From Thalassovita mediterranea (lineage in GTDB: Bacteria > Pseudomonadota > Alphaproteobacteria > Rhodobacterales > Rhodobacteraceae): a stretch of DNA of 64,000 bases. A program made the position numbers and the translations under genes. Below are positions 1 to 9,320 of the stretch, piece after piece. The DNA lies in the NCBI RefSeq assembly GCF_001458435.1, contig NZ_CYSF01000007.1, positions 248,001 through 312,000 of the forward strand, in the 5' to 3' direction. Every line of letters begins with the position of its first letter. Position 1 is the stretch's first letter. The notes beneath the pieces are model-generated. The model was not told the DNA's origin. It made no database searches and saw only the letters and a list, made by a program, of their open reading frames with translations.

Positions 1-113
1 GTGAGGTCGATCACCGACTGGTGGCCCAGATGGACCCCGTCGAAATTGCCGATGGCCGCTGCAGCGCCGCGGTCCTGATCGGTGACAAAGCTGTAATCCC
101 GGATGATACGCAT
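1..113 (-). CDS. ribF: RibF, riboflavin kinase / FAD synthetase (N-terminal part only)
   Basis: Reading leftwards from the ATG at 113, the frame is open to the window edge and gives 37 codons. Residues 21-31 read AIGNFDGVHLG, the nucleotide-binding signature (GNFDGVHxGH) of the FMN adenylyltransferase domain that begins RibF. RibF phosphorylates riboflavin to FMN and adenylates FMN to FAD in the cytoplasm. The rest of the gene, including the riboflavin kinase domain, lies outside the window. It follows the MaoC gene on the same strand after 123 bases. The call rests on this one motif, which is distinctive. Confidence 0.85.
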   Translation of the reverse strand, partial: MRIIRDYSFVTDQDRGAAAAIGNFDGVHLGHQSVIDL

Positions 114-236
114 GACTGTGAGGTATCGCCCCAGAGGCGCGGGATCAAGCGTGATGTGACGGCAGGAAAGGGGGCGGGCAAGCGACCCCGTAAAAGCACG
201 GTGGGCAAGGTGACCCTTGCCCGATGTGTGGTGCGA

Positions 237-680
237 TTAGTCCAGTTTTTTGGACGGGGCCAGAACGGTGGCCTGACCCTTAAGAACGGGCTTACCATCT
301 ACGATGCAGCGGCAGTCCAGTTCAACACGGCGTTTGGTCAGGTCGATGGACAGAACCTCTACTTCGGCAAAAACCATGTCGTTCGGGCGCACAGGGCCAA
401 GGAACTTCAGCGACTGCCCCATATAGATGGTCCCATGACCGGGCAGCTGTTCACCAATCACCGCCGAGATCAGGCCAGCGGTCAGCATGCCGTGTGCGAT
501 GCGACCACCAAAGATTGTGTCTTTGGCGTAAGCCTCATCCAGATGCACAGGATTGTGGTCGGTGGAGACCTGCGCGAACATTTCGATGTCTTCGTCCGTT
601 ACTACCTTGCGCAGGGAACGGGTCATCCCGACCTCAATGTCTTCGATAAAGATGGTGCCGCGCGGCATATTATCCAACAT
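237..680 (-). CDS. MaoC-family hydratase (hotdog fold)
   Basis: The product has 147 residues. Residues 39-46 (STDHNPVH) match the hydratase-2 motif D-x-N-P-x-H, with Asp41 and His46 as the expected catalytic pair. The family hydrates 2-enoyl-CoA to (R)-3-hydroxyacyl-CoA; this short single-domain form resembles PhaJ-type enzymes, but the substrate cannot be read from the sequence. The start at 680 was chosen over an upstream in-frame start because a GGAGGG ribosome site lies a few bases before it. It sits between the HAD gene and ribF on the same strand, probably co-transcribed. Confidence 0.88.
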   Translation of the reverse strand: MLDNMPRGTIFIEDIEVGMTRSLRKVVTDEDIEMFAQVSTDHNPVHLDEAYAKDTIFGGRIAHGMLTAGLISAVIGEQLPGHGTIYMGQSLKFLGPVRPNDMVFAEVEVLSIDLTKRRVELDCRCIVDGKPVLKGQATVLAPSKKLD

Positions 681-828
681 TCGTCCCTCCAGCGGAATCG
701 GTTGCGAAAGATTTGGACCTGTGGGTCGCTTCGATTGCAACTTTATTACTTCGCAGCTGCAGAAAATCAAGGAGATTCTGCATTAACCTTTGGGTAATCT
801 TTCCGCTGGAGGCCTTATTCTGCGCGTC

Positions 829-1704
829 TTAGCGCAGCTGGCCAATGCTGTAGGTGGGGTTCACCTGTTCACGCTCGATGTAGGCGGCCAGTGCTTCTGC
901 CTCGGGCTGGTCGGTGGTTTTGGTTTCTGCCCGCGCCAGACCGCCGGTGATGAACAGGGTGTCGATACCTTCGCCCATGCCGCCGGAAATATCAGTGTGG
1001 GGACCATCACCGATGGCGAGGATCTGGCTGTCTTCGATGTTGCGGTCCAACACGTTCAGGCGACGACGTGCCAGATCATAGATTGGCGGATGCGGCTTGC
1101 CGAAGTACAGGCTTTCGCCGCCCATCTCTGTGTACAGTTTCGCCAAAGCACCGGCACACCATTCGCGCACCTCACCACGGTCCACTACAATGTCGGGGTT
1201 GGCGCAGAGCAGTTTCATGCCCTTGGTCTTGGCATAAAGGAAATCGGCGCGGTTCACATCCGGATCCGCCATGGTGTCAAAGGGGCCGCAGCAGACGATG
1301 CCCTCTGCCTCGTCCAGTGGTACGCGGGTGATGTTGACGGGGTTTTCCAGCAGACTCAGCGGTTCAAAGAAGCCCGCGTCGCGTTGCCATTCGCCCATGA
1401 AGTAAACCTTTTCGCCCACCGCACCAGTGAACATTGCCGAACGGGCGCTGTCACCGCTGGTGGCAATGGTGTCATAGGCATCATCCGGCACGCCGAACTG
1501 CGACAGCTGCGCCGCCACACCTGCGCGGGGCTTGGGCGAGTTGGTGACCAACACTACGATGCCGCCGTTGTTGCGGTAGGCTTGCAGCGCGGCGACGGCC
1601 TCAGGATAGGCAGTGACGCCGTTGTGGACGCAGCCCCACAGATCGACGAACAGCGCGTCATACTGGGCGGAAACCTCGGAGAGGGCGGTGATGATCTGGG
1701 TCAT
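829..1704 (-). CDS. Class IIA HAD-family hydrolase (NagD-like, TIGR01459 type)
   Basis: The product has 291 residues, usual for the subfamily. The nucleophile motif around Asp21 reads FVDLWGCVHNG, the D-x-W-G-x-x-H-x-G version typical of TIGR01459 proteins rather than DxDGT. VTNSPKPR is motif II, and FGKPHPPIYDLA with AIGDGPHTDISGG supply the later Lys and Asp motifs of class IIA cap enzymes. Such enzymes dephosphorylate small phosphorylated metabolites, but the physiological substrate is unknown. It lies 148 bases upstream of the MaoC gene, same strand, in a probable HAD-MaoC-ribF unit. Confidence 0.88.
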   Translation of the reverse strand: MTQIITALSEVSAQYDALFVDLWGCVHNGVTAYPEAVAALQAYRNNGGIVVLVTNSPKPRAGVAAQLSQFGVPDDAYDTIATSGDSARSAMFTGAVGEKVYFMGEWQRDAGFFEPLSLLENPVNITRVPLDEAEGIVCCGPFDTMADPDVNRADFLYAKTKGMKLLCANPDIVVDRGEVREWCAGALAKLYTEMGGESLYFGKPHPPIYDLARRRLNVLDRNIEDSQILAIGDGPHTDISGGMGEGIDTLFITGGLARAETKTTDQPEAEALAAYIEREQVNPTYSIGQLR

Positions 1705-1776
1705 GGGGCAACCTATTTCGCAAGTGTTTGCCGAGGTATCGCAAAGCCCATGTGCAAAGGCCAGAAGAAAGGCACC

Positions 1777-2493
1777 TTAGCCCAGATCCAACCGCCGGAT
1801 TTCAGCCGCAAGGCGGGCCGCCCAAATAGGATATGCCACCTCTGACGGATGGAAGCCATCGCGCGCGATGTATTCAGGACGAAACGGCAGGTCAAAGGGC
1901 AGGTGATGTAGTGACGGATCATTGTGGGCCAGTCGCGCCAGCTCCGCATCAAATCGATCCGCCGTGCGGCCCAACAACCCACGCAGCGGTTGCGGCAGCA
2001 GCGGAAACTGACCGATCGGCGGAATACCCGACGCCAGGATGTGGCGAACGCCGAATTTCTGCCGCAGCAATTGATGCAGGTTGCGTTGATCCGTGGACCA
2101 TCGCGGTAGCGGCGCGGCCTTGGTCACGTCATTCACCCCCAGTGCCAGAACGGCGATGTCAAAGGGGGCGGCGGGCAGGGCGGTCAGACGCGCCAGCGTG
2201 GCGCGGGTCGTGTCGCCAGTGCGCGCCTCTAGCTGCCATGTGACCTGATGATCAGACGCCAACGCATCCACCAGACATCCTGACAGCGCGCGCGCCTGCG
2301 CCGTGGCGCCAACGCCCGCGCCTGAGCTGTCACCGGCGATCAGTAATCTGAGTGCACGCCCTGTCCCAGTGTGACCCTGACGTGGACCGGGTGGTTCGGG
2401 CAGGTTCAACGCCTTTTGCCGCACATAAAGCGCTTGCGCGATCAACAGTGGGGCAAGGGACAGTTTGGCAAGGGTGTCAGTGGCAATTGGCAT
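1777..2493 (-). CDS. SGNH/GDSL-family hydrolase (esterase-like)
   Basis: The product has 238 residues. An N-terminal hydrophobic stretch (about residues 9-24) could be a membrane anchor or uncleaved signal. Block I is GDSSGAG with nucleophile Ser56, block III is LGVND with Asn121, and block V is DGFHPSE with Asp212 and His215, giving a complete SGNH active site. The family covers esterases, lipases and deacetylases; the substrate cannot be told. The start at 2493 was preferred over 2586 because the family core follows directly and the upstream extension looks unlike protein. It is separated from parC by parC's terminator. Confidence 0.78.
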   Translation of the reverse strand: MPIATDTLAKLSLAPLLIAQALYVRQKALNLPEPPGPRQGHTGTGRALRLLIAGDSSGAGVGATAQARALSGCLVDALASDHQVTWQLEARTGDTTRATLARLTALPAAPFDIAVLALGVNDVTKAAPLPRWSTDQRNLHQLLRQKFGVRHILASGIPPIGQFPLLPQPLRGLLGRTADRFDAELARLAHNDPSLHHLPFDLPFRPEYIARDGFHPSEVAYPIWAARLAAEIRRLDLG

Positions 2494-2587
2494 GGACCTA
2501 AAATGGGACGTTTTCGTCCCATGGCGAAGCATAACGTTGGGCAAAGCCCTTTCAATGGTCCTCAAATACTCCCGCCGGAGGCGCAAT

Positions 2588-2611
2588 AGAAAACGGGCCC
2601 CGAAGGGCCCG
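2588..2611 (-). terminator. Intrinsic terminator of parC
   Basis: On the minus strand just after the parC stop, CGGGCCC-TTCG-GGGCCCG is followed by TTTTCT. The seven-pair GC stem, tetraloop and U-tract form a standard intrinsic terminator. Confidence 0.85.
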
Positions 2612-2619
2612 CCGTAGAT

Positions 2620-4962
2620 TTAGGTAAATTTCATATCACGGGGGAAGCCGTAGGGCGCCTTCTTGCCGACACCAGCACGTTTACCCAGCCAGTCGGACAT
2701 GTCCGGTTCGTGCCGCGTTTTGCCGCCGCCCATTTCCCAGCTAAGGCCATCGTCCCAGTTGAAGGTGGTGATATCGCCAAGTCCGCCGTCCAGTTCCAGC
2801 GTGCCCTGACGGCCCCGCGCCATGTTGTATTTCTGCAGGCGCACGCCCTTGCCGCGGGTCATTTCCGGCAGTTCGCTGACCGGGAAGACCAGGAATTTGC
2901 CGTTCTGGCTGACAATCGCAACGTGGTCGCCGTCAATCGGGCGGACCAGTTGGGCCTTGATGTCGTCTTTGACGTTCAGCACCTGTTTGCCGGTACGGGT
3001 CTGGGCCAGAACGTCGTCTTCGCCCACCATAAACCCGTTGCCCTCTGACGAGGCGACCAGCAGTTTGCGGCCCGGTTTGTGGATCAGGATATCGATGATC
3101 TCTGCCTCGTTTGGCAGATCAACCATCAGACGCAGCGGTTCGCCCATGCCCCGCCCACCGGGCAGGTTCGACGACTGCACCGTGTAGAAACGGCCATTGC
3201 TGGCAAAGACCAGCAGGCGGTCCGTGGTTTCCGCGTGGAAGATGAAGCGCGGGCCATCGCCGTCTTTGAATTTCAGCTCGCGCTTCAGGTCGATATGGCC
3301 GGTCATGGCGCGGATCCAGCCCATTTGCGAACAGACTACGGTGATCGGTTCACGGTCGATCATCGCTTCCAGCGGCACTTCTTCGGCCTCAACCGCTTCG
3401 GCAAAGGCGCTGCGGCGCTTGCCCCCTTCGGAGGAGCGGCCGAACTGCTTGCGGGTTTCTTTCAGCTCTTCGCTGATGCGGTTCCACTGCAACTCTTCGC
3501 TGCCCAGCAGTTCCAACAGGCCTGCGCGCTCTTCCAGCAGGGCGTCGCGTTCGCGGGTCAGTTCGATCTCTTCCAGACGACGCAAGGAGCGCAGGCGCAT
3601 GTTCAGGATCGCTTCGGCCTGAACCTCTGTAAGTTCGCCATCACCCTTCGCGGGCAGGGGCGAGCGATAGCCGCTTTCATCCGTGGCACGGGGTTTCTTA
3701 TCACCCCATGCCTCCGCCATCAGCGCCTGTTTCGGCGCATCATCATAGCGGATGATGTCGATCACGCGGTCAAGGTTGAGGAAGGCAATGATCAGGCCTT
3801 CCAGCACCTCAAGGCGGTGGTCGATCTTGTCCAGACGGTGTTTGGAGCGGCGCTGCAACACGTCACGGCGGTGATCGAGGAAGGCGCGCAAAACGTCCTT
3901 CAGTGAACAGACCTTGGGTGTCACGCCGTCGATCAGCACGTTCATGTTGAGCGAAAACTTGATCTCTAGGTCCGAGCTGCGGAACATCAGGTTCATCAGA
4001 ACCTGCGGATCGACGTTCTTCGACTTCGGTTCCAGAATCAGGCGGATGTCATCGGCGGATTCATCGCGCACATCGGCCAGAATTGGCACTTTCTTGGTCT
4101 GGATCAGCTCCGCGATCTTTTCGATCAGCTTGGACTTCTGCACCTGATACGGGATCTCGGTGATCACGATCTGCCAGGTGCCACGGCCCAGGTCCTCGAC
4201 CTCCCACTTGCAGCGCAGACGGAAGCTGCCGCGCCCGGTGGCGTAGGCCTTGGCGATGTTTTCACGCGGCTCGACAATCACGCCGCCGGTGGGGAAATCT
4301 GGTCCAGGGACGTAGTTCAGCAGCGTCTCATCGCGGGCATCGGGGGTTTTGATCAGATGCAGACAGGCACCGATCAACTCTTCAATGTTGTGCGGCGGAA
4401 TATTGGTCGCCATACCCACCGCGATCCCTGCGGCGCCATTGGCCAATAGGTTCGGGAAAGCGGCTGGCAGCACCACAGGTTCGCTGAGCGTGCCGTCGTA
4501 GTTTTCGCGGAAATCAACGGCGTTTTCGTTCAGCCCCTCTAGCAGTGCCTCAGCGGCGGCGGTCATCCGCGCCTCTGTGTATCGGCTGGCCGCAGGGTTA
4601 TCGCCGTCGATGTTGCCGAAGTTGCCCTGACCGTCGACCAGCGGATAACGGACGTTGAAGTCCTGCGCCAAGCGCGCCATCGCATCATAGATCGCCGCAT
4701 CGCCGTGGGGGTGATAGTTGCCCATCACGTCGCCAGAGATTTTCGCCGATTTACGGAAGCCGCCGGTTGCCGACAGCTTCAGCTCACGCATCGCATAAAG
4801 GATGCGGCGGTGAACCGGTTTCAGACCATCACGGGCATCCGGCAGCGCGCGGTGCATAATCGTGCTGAGCGCATAGGTCAGGTAACGGTCGCCAATCGCG
4901 CGGCGCAGCGGCTCTGCCACTTCGATCTGGTCGATATGGGGATCTTCGATGTCATCAGTCAT
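2620..4962 (-). CDS. parC: DNA topoisomerase IV subunit A (ParC)
   Basis: ParC is the cleavage-rejoining subunit of topoisomerase IV, which decatenates daughter chromosomes together with ParE. The product has 780 residues from ATG 4962; a 16-residue upstream extension was rejected because family proteins start near [10 protein letters not shown]. The catalytic tyrosine is Tyr128 in the ASRYTEARM motif. A coiled-coil-like segment (about 430-530) precedes a short C-terminal beta-pinwheel domain. Length and the weak C-terminal boxes fit ParC rather than GyrA. In the quinolone-determining loop ([10 protein letters not shown]), Ala89 stands where E. coli ParC has Ser80 and Asp93 where it has Glu84. 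Monocistronic, with its own terminator. Confidence 0.95.
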   Translation of the reverse strand: MTDDIEDPHIDQIEVAEPLRRAIGDRYLTYALSTIMHRALPDARDGLKPVHRRILYAMRELKLSATGGFRKSAKISGDVMGNYHPHGDAAIYDAMARLAQDFNVRYPLVDGQGNFGNIDGDNPAASRYTEARMTAAAEALLEGLNENAVDFRENYDGTLSEPVVLPAAFPNLLANGAAGIAVGMATNIPPHNIEELIGACLHLIKTPDARDETLLNYVPGPDFPTGGVIVEPRENIAKAYATGRGSFRLRCKWEVEDLGRGTWQIVITEIPYQVQKSKLIEKIAELIQTKKVPILADVRDESADDIRLILEPKSKNVDPQVLMNLMFRSSDLEIKFSLNMNVLIDGVTPKVCSLKDVLRAFLDHRRDVLQRRSKHRLDKIDHRLEVLEGLIIAFLNLDRVIDIIRYDDAPKQALMAEAWGDKKPRATDESGYRSPLPAKGDGELTEVQAEAILNMRLRSLRRLEEIELTRERDALLEERAGLLELLGSEELQWNRISEELKETRKQFGRSSEGGKRRSAFAEAVEAEEVPLEAMIDREPITVVCSQMGWIRAMTGHIDLKRELKFKDGDGPRFIFHAETTDRLLVFASNGRFYTVQSSNLPGGRGMGEPLRLMVDLPNEAEIIDILIHKPGRKLLVASSEGNGFMVGEDDVLAQTRTGKQVLNVKDDIKAQLVRPIDGDHVAIVSQNGKFLVFPVSELPEMTRGKGVRLQKYNMARGRQGTLELDGGLGDITTFNWDDGLSWEMGGGKTRHEPDMSDWLGKRAGVGKKAPYGFPRDMKFT

Positions 4963-5108
4963 ATATGCTGTGTAACCCCCTAGCTGATAGGCGACAAGGC
5001 TAGGCAACATCTGTTGGGCTAATTTCGCCTGTCAGGATGCGGCCGGGACATTTGCTTTGCGTTGCATCATGTCCTAGCTCTGAGCGAAACCACATGGGAA
5101 CACATGAC

Positions 5109-5954
5109 ATGACATCACCGGCCAGCCAGAAATCCATCCTGATCACCGGCTGTTCAACCGGCATCGGCTATGACGCTGCGCATGGGTTGAAGGCCGCAGG
5201 GTGGCGTGTCTTTGCCGCCTGCCGTCAGCAGAAGGATTGTGATCGTCTGGCAGCAGAAGGCTTGGAAACAGTACAGCTGGATTACAGTGATGAGGGGTCG
5301 ATCACCGCCGCCCTCACCCATGTGCTGGATCAGACCGGTGGCACGTTGGATGCGCTGTTCAACAATGGTGCCTATGCCTGTCCCGGTGCAAATGAGGACC
5401 TGCCGCGTGGTGCGCTGCGCGAGATTTTTGAGGCCAATGTATTTGGCTGGCATGACCTGACCCGTCAGGTGATTCCAGTAATGCGGGCGCAGGGGCATGG
5501 GCACATCGTTAACTGTTCCTCCGTTCTGGGTCTGGTGGTGGCGCCGTGGCGGTCGGCCTACAATAGCACCAAGTTTGCGCTGGAGGCGTTGACCGACACG
5601 CTGCGGATCGAAATGCGGGACACCAATATCAATGTGGTGCTGATCGAACCCGGACCCGTCACATCGGAGATCCGCCGCAACGCGGTCCCGCATTTTGAGA
5701 AATGGATTGATTGGCAAAACAGCGCCCGCGCTGATCAATACCGCGCCAAGCTGGTGAAGCGCCTATATGATGACAACACCACGCCCGATACCTTTGAGCT
5801 GCCGCCTTCGGCAGTGACGGCGAAATTGCTGCGCGCGCTTAATTCGGATCGCCCGAAGGCACGCTATTATGTGACCACGCCAACCTACATTATGGGCACG
5901 CTGCGCCGTGTGTTGCCCACCCGTGCGCTCGATTGGCTGCTGGCGAAGGGCTAG
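5109..5954 (+). CDS. SDR-family oxidoreductase
   Basis: This is a classical short-chain dehydrogenase of about 281 residues. The cofactor motif TGCSTGIG is at 13-20. NNGA replaces the commoner NNAG near residue 86, and Ser138, Tyr151 and Lys155 (YNSTK) complete the active site. The C-terminal extension and the NNGA variant fit the 17-beta-hydroxysteroid-dehydrogenase-like branch of the family. The substrate is not predictable. ATGs at 5094 and 5109 are both in frame; 5109 is used because the fold begins right after it. It diverges from parC and precedes the HIG1-like gene. Confidence 0.85.
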   Translation: MTSPASQKSILITGCSTGIGYDAAHGLKAAGWRVFAACRQQKDCDRLAAEGLETVQLDYSDEGSITAALTHVLDQTGGTLDALFNNGAYACPGANEDLPRGALREIFEANVFGWHDLTRQVIPVMRAQGHGHIVNCSSVLGLVVAPWRSAYNSTKFALEALTDTLRIEMRDTNINVVLIEPGPVTSEIRRNAVPHFEKWIDWQNSARADQYRAKLVKRLYDDNTTPDTFELPPSAVTAKLLRALNSDRPKARYYVTTPTYIMGTLRRVLPTRALDWLLAKG

Positions 5955-6048
5955 GAAATGTATGGCGCGACGTTTTTGGGGCTTGCGCCGCGCCGCTGCC
6001 CCTCTACATCAGAGGGAACCAAAAGAAGGCCAAACGAGGGAATGACAC

Positions 6049-6252
6049 ATGGCTGACGATCCACTGTTTTTTGTAGTCGCTGCCGCCTGTATCGGCGTGC
6101 TGGTGATCCTGATGGTGGGCATTGGCGGCTTCACCAAAGGTGGCGAATTCAATCGCAAACACGCCAACAAGCTGATGCGCATGCGTTTGTGGGCGCAGCT
6201 TGGTGCAGTTGTGCTGATCCTATTGTTTGTCTGGCTGCGCAGAGGAGGCTGA
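6049..6252 (+). CDS. Small twin-transmembrane protein, HIG1-domain-like
   Basis: A 67-residue protein with two hydrophobic helices (about 6-27 and 47-63) joined by a basic loop containing RKHANKLMRMRLWAQ. That loop resembles the hypoxia-induced gene 1 (HIG_1_N) domain found in mitochondria and alphaproteobacteria, where members associate with respiratory oxidases. Function here is inferred only from this resemblance. A GAGGG ribosome site lies about 10 bases before the start. It ends 3 bases before the adenosyltransferase gene, so the two are surely co-transcribed. Confidence 0.75.
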   Translation: MADDPLFFVVAAACIGVLVILMVGIGGFTKGGEFNRKHANKLMRMRLWAQLGAVVLILLFVWLRRGG

Positions 6253-6255
6253 GCC

Positions 6256-6828
6256 ATGGTCGTACTGAACAAAATTTACACACGCACTGGCGACAAGGGC
6301 GATACCGCGCTGGGCAATGGCACCCGTGTTGCCAAACATTCGGCGCGCGTAAATGCCTACGGCACCGTGGATGAGCTGAACGCTACGCTGGGTGTGGCGC
6401 GCCTGCAGGCTGATGGTGAAATGGACGCAGCCCTTGGTCGGATGCAGAACGATCTGTTCGATCTGGGCGCCGACATGTGCCGCCCTGACATGGACAAGGA
6501 TGCAGAGGCCGAATACCCGCCGCTGCGCGTGTCTGATGCGCAGGTCGAACGCCTTGAGGCCGAGATTGATGCGATGAACAGGGACCTAAGCCCGCTGCGC
6601 AGTTTCATCCTGCCGGGCGGCACCGCGCTGTCCGCGCATCTGCACGTCTGCCGCACCGTGGCACGTCGCGCCGAACGTCTGGCCGTCGAACTGGCGGCAG
6701 AGGAATTGGTAAACCCTGCAGCCGTCAAATATCTGAACCGCCTGAGTGACTGGTTCTTTGTCGCTGCGCGTGTGGCTAACGATAATGGCGCCGATGACGT
6801 CCTGTGGGTTCCGGGCGCGAATCGTTGA
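6256..6828 (+). CDS. Cob(I)alamin adenosyltransferase, PduO type
   Basis: The enzyme transfers the adenosyl group of ATP to cob(I)alamin, making coenzyme B12. The 190-residue product starts with the ATP-binding signature YTRTGDKGDTALGNGTRV (residues 6-23), then YGTVDELNA, and carries the trimer-interface signature LPGGTALSAHLHVCRTVARR near residues 118-137. Length is usual for PduO-type enzymes. It is tightly coupled to the small HIG1-like gene upstream and lies near etfBA, an arrangement common in roseobacters as I recall. Confidence in function is high. Confidence 0.92.
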   Translation: MVVLNKIYTRTGDKGDTALGNGTRVAKHSARVNAYGTVDELNATLGVARLQADGEMDAALGRMQNDLFDLGADMCRPDMDKDAEAEYPPLRVSDAQVERLEAEIDAMNRDLSPLRSFILPGGTALSAHLHVCRTVARRAERLAVELAAEELVNPAAVKYLNRLSDWFFVAARVANDNGADDVLWVPGANR

Positions 6829-6856
6829 TCGAATTAAGCTGGGGCTGGGGGCCGGT

Positions 6857-7222
6857 TTAGGCCTTCAGCCACGCTTCGGCTTCTTCATTCTGATCAAGGT
6901 CAAAGGCCTTGATATCTATGCCGCCAAATAGACTGCCCTTCATTTCCGCGGCAGACTTCAGCCATGCGGCATCGGTCAGCACTGCGCAGCGATCAAATTT
7001 GGTAAGCAGCCCAAATAATGCGGGGAGTCTGGTCATCTCGACACCGATCGCAGCAAAGCTGGGCATGGCGAAATCAGGTATGCGGTACATCATCACGCCG
7101 TTGGTTATGCCCTCTGATAGCGACAGTAGATCGTCCAACCCCTGGCGCATTGTGGTGGCGTCAATTTTGCCGCTCAGTGTGATGTCGATGCGGTTCTCTT
7201 GCGGTTTTGTCACTGTAAGCAT
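6857..7222 (-). CDS. SpoIIAA-like (STAS-fold) protein
   Basis: A 121-residue protein that looks like the SpoIIAA-like family (PF11964): an N-terminal beta segment (VTKPQENRIDITLSGKID), a middle region rich in small residues, and the C-terminal DLDQNEEAEAWLKA typical of these proteins. Members are small soluble proteins of unclear role and often lack the phosphorylatable serine of true anti-anti-sigma factors. The start at 7222 is fixed by a strong GGAGGAG site; longer in-frame extensions into the etfB upstream region are not supported. It is convergent with the adenosyltransferase gene. Confidence 0.75.
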   Translation of the reverse strand: MLTVTKPQENRIDITLSGKIDATTMRQGLDDLLSLSEGITNGVMMYRIPDFAMPSFAAIGVEMTRLPALFGLLTKFDRCAVLTDAAWLKSAAEMKGSLFGGIDIKAFDLDQNEEAEAWLKA

Positions 7223-7561
7223 TGTTTCTCCTCCTGCTTTGCAGTCTGGGGCAAAAGGCAAACCTGCGCCCTGATCTGCCTCAATCCATGGGGTGGAGTG
7301 ATTCTTGGCCGATATGCGGACGGAAATGATCAGTTTGGTGGCCGCCGTACGCGCAGAATCTGCATGGACCTGAAAGTTTTTGCTCAGCTTTTGAAAAGTT
7401 TCCGCAAGGTTTCGGGGGCAAAAAAAGTAAAACGCGGCGTCCTTTGGCGCTAACGTGACGATTTTGCCCTGTTTCGGCGCCACGCAAGAATATAACAAGT
7501 GGCATATAGAATTTTGGCACTGCAGAAAGCGGCGCCATAACACTGTAAGGGAGACCGCGAA
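7223..7561. other. Intergenic region upstream of etfBA
   Basis: This stretch separates the divergent SpoIIAA-like gene and etfB and should hold promoters for both. It is AT-richer than the flanking genes. I see no convincing -35/-10 pair, operator palindrome or small gene in it. The etfB end has an AAGGGAG ribosome site just before the ATG. Confidence 0.5.
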
Positions 7562-8320
7562 ATGAAGGTACTCGTACCTGTCAAACGTGTGATCGACTAT
7601 AACGTGAAAGTTCGTGTGAAAGCGGACGGCAGCGGCGTCGATCTCGCCAACGTTAAGATGTCAATGAACCCATTCGACGAAATTGCCGTCGAAGAGGCCA
7701 TTCGCCTGAAAGAAGCAGGCAAAGCCGAAGAGGTCGTTGTGGTCTCGATCGGTGTTAAGCAGGCTCAGGAAACCCTGCGTACCGCGCTGGCCATGGGTGC
7801 CGATCGCGCGATCCTGATCAACGCAGCTGACGACGTTCACCAGGACATCGAACCGCTGGCCGTTGCCAAACTGCTGAAAGCTGTTGTTGACGAAGAGCAG
7901 CCGCAGCTGGTCATCGCTGGTAAACAGTCGATCGACAACGACATGAACGCAACTGGTCAGATGCTGGCGGCCCTCTTGGGCTGGGGTCAGGCGACCTTTG
8001 CTTCCGAAGTTGAAATTGACGGCGGTGCAGCGACCGTGACCCGTGAAGTTGACGGCGGTCTGCAGACCATCAAGGTGAACCTGCCGGCGATCATCACCGC
8101 CGACCTGCGCCTGAACGAGCCGCGCTACGCGTCGCTGCCCAACATCATGAAAGCCAAGAAAAAGCCGCTGGAAGAAAAAACCGCAGCTGACTACGGCGTT
8201 GATGTAAGCCCGCGTCTGGAAATCGTGAAAACCGGTGAACCGGCGGAACGTGCCGCAGGCATCAAGGTTGGTTCGGTTGATGAGCTGATTGCGAAACTGA
8301 AAGAAGCGGGGGCTGTATAA
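7562..8320 (+). CDS. etfB: Electron transfer flavoprotein beta subunit
   Basis: EtfB pairs with EtfA to carry electrons from acyl-CoA and other flavin dehydrogenases to ETF-quinone oxidoreductase. The product has 252 residues and starts [20 protein letters not shown], typical of the family. The signature VEEAIRLKE and the AMP-binding segment around [19 protein letters not shown] are present, as is the conserved [20 protein letters not shown] near the end, the segment that contacts partner dehydrogenases. The stop overlaps the etfA start by one base (TAATG), coupling translation of the two subunits. Confidence 0.97.
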   Translation: MKVLVPVKRVIDYNVKVRVKADGSGVDLANVKMSMNPFDEIAVEEAIRLKEAGKAEEVVVVSIGVKQAQETLRTALAMGADRAILINAADDVHQDIEPLAVAKLLKAVVDEEQPQLVIAGKQSIDNDMNATGQMLAALLGWGQATFASEVEIDGGAATVTREVDGGLQTIKVNLPAIITADLRLNEPRYASLPNIMKAKKKPLEEKTAADYGVDVSPRLEIVKTGEPAERAAGIKVGSVDELIAKLKEAGAV

Positions 8321-9249
8321 TGGCTGTTCTTCTGATTGCCGAAGTTGCAAATGGTGCGCTGGCTGTTGACGCCACCGCCAAAGCCCTGACCGCCGCCAAG
8401 GCGCTGGGCGACGTGACCGTCCTTTGCGCAGGCGCATCCTGCGGTGGCGCAGCTGAAGAAGCTGCAAAGCTGGACGGCGTGTCCAAAGTTCTGTGCGCAG
8501 ACGACGCTGCCTATGGCAACGGTCTGGCCGAACCGGTCGCAGATCTGGTTGTTTCGCTGGCTGGTGGTTTCAGCCACATCGTTGCACCGTCGACCGCATT
8601 TGCGAAAAACGTTGCACCGCGCGTTGCAGCTCTGCTGGACGTGATGGTTCTGTCCGACGTGACCGCCGTTGTAGACGCCGACACGTTTGAGCGTCCGATC
8701 TACGCAGGTAACGCGATCCAGACCGTCAAATCCTCGGATGCGACCAAGGTTCTGACCGTTCGTACCTCGACCTTCGACGCCGCTGGCGAAGGTGGTTCCG
8801 CCGCCGTTGAAGCCGCCGCAGCAGCCGGTAACCCCGGCCTGTCCGAGTGGGTTGAGGACAAGGTTGCTGAAAGCGACCGTCCTGAGCTGACTTCGGCTGG
8901 TATCGTAGTCTCCGGTGGCCGTGGCGTTGGTTCCGAAGAGAGCTTTGAGCTGATCGAGAAACTGGCCGACAAACTGGGCGGTGCCGTTGGCGCATCCCGT
9001 GCCGCAGTTGACTCGGGCTATGCCCCGAACGACCTGCAGGTTGGTCAGACCGGTAAAGTTGTTGCACCGGACCTCTACATCGCTGCCGGTATCTCGGGCG
9101 CCATCCAGCACCTTGCTGGTATGAAAGACTCGAAGATCATCGTCGCCATCAACAAAGACGAAGAAGCACCGATCTTCCAGGTTGCAGACTTCGGCCTGGT
9201 GGCAGACTTGTTCGACGCAGTGCCTGAGCTGACCGAAAAACTGGGCTAA
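8320..9249 (+). CDS. etfA: Electron transfer flavoprotein alpha subunit
   Basis: EtfA carries most of the FAD-binding site of the ETF heterodimer. The product has 309 residues. The N-terminal domain is followed by the FAD domain with [20 protein letters not shown], the signature [23 protein letters not shown] and [40 protein letters not shown], all hallmark EtfA segments. It overlaps etfB by one base and is followed by a strong intrinsic terminator, so etfBA is a two-gene operon. Confidence 0.97.
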   Translation: MAVLLIAEVANGALAVDATAKALTAAKALGDVTVLCAGASCGGAAEEAAKLDGVSKVLCADDAAYGNGLAEPVADLVVSLAGGFSHIVAPSTAFAKNVAPRVAALLDVMVLSDVTAVVDADTFERPIYAGNAIQTVKSSDATKVLTVRTSTFDAAGEGGSAAVEAAAAAGNPGLSEWVEDKVAESDRPELTSAGIVVSGGRGVGSEESFELIEKLADKLGGAVGASRAAVDSGYAPNDLQVGQTGKVVAPDLYIAAGISGAIQHLAGMKDSKIIVAINKDEEAPIFQVADFGLVADLFDAVPELTEKLG

Positions 9250-9271
9250 GTCCCGGTTCGGTAGAAATAGA

Positions 9272-9300
9272 AACGCCCCGCCTTTCGGTGGGGCGTTTTT
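9272..9300 (+). terminator. Intrinsic terminator of etfBA
   Basis: ACGCCCC-GCC-tttc-GGT-GGGGCGT followed by TTTTT, starting 22 bases after the etfA stop. It is a long GC stem with a tetraloop and U-tract. Confidence 0.92.
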
Positions 9301-9320
9301 CTTTGGGTCTGTTTTGCGCG

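Noticed and set aside
7520..7545. Sigma-54-like promoter (TGGCAC) upstream of etfB
   Set aside because: The GC element is one base out of register and the TTGC half is absent.
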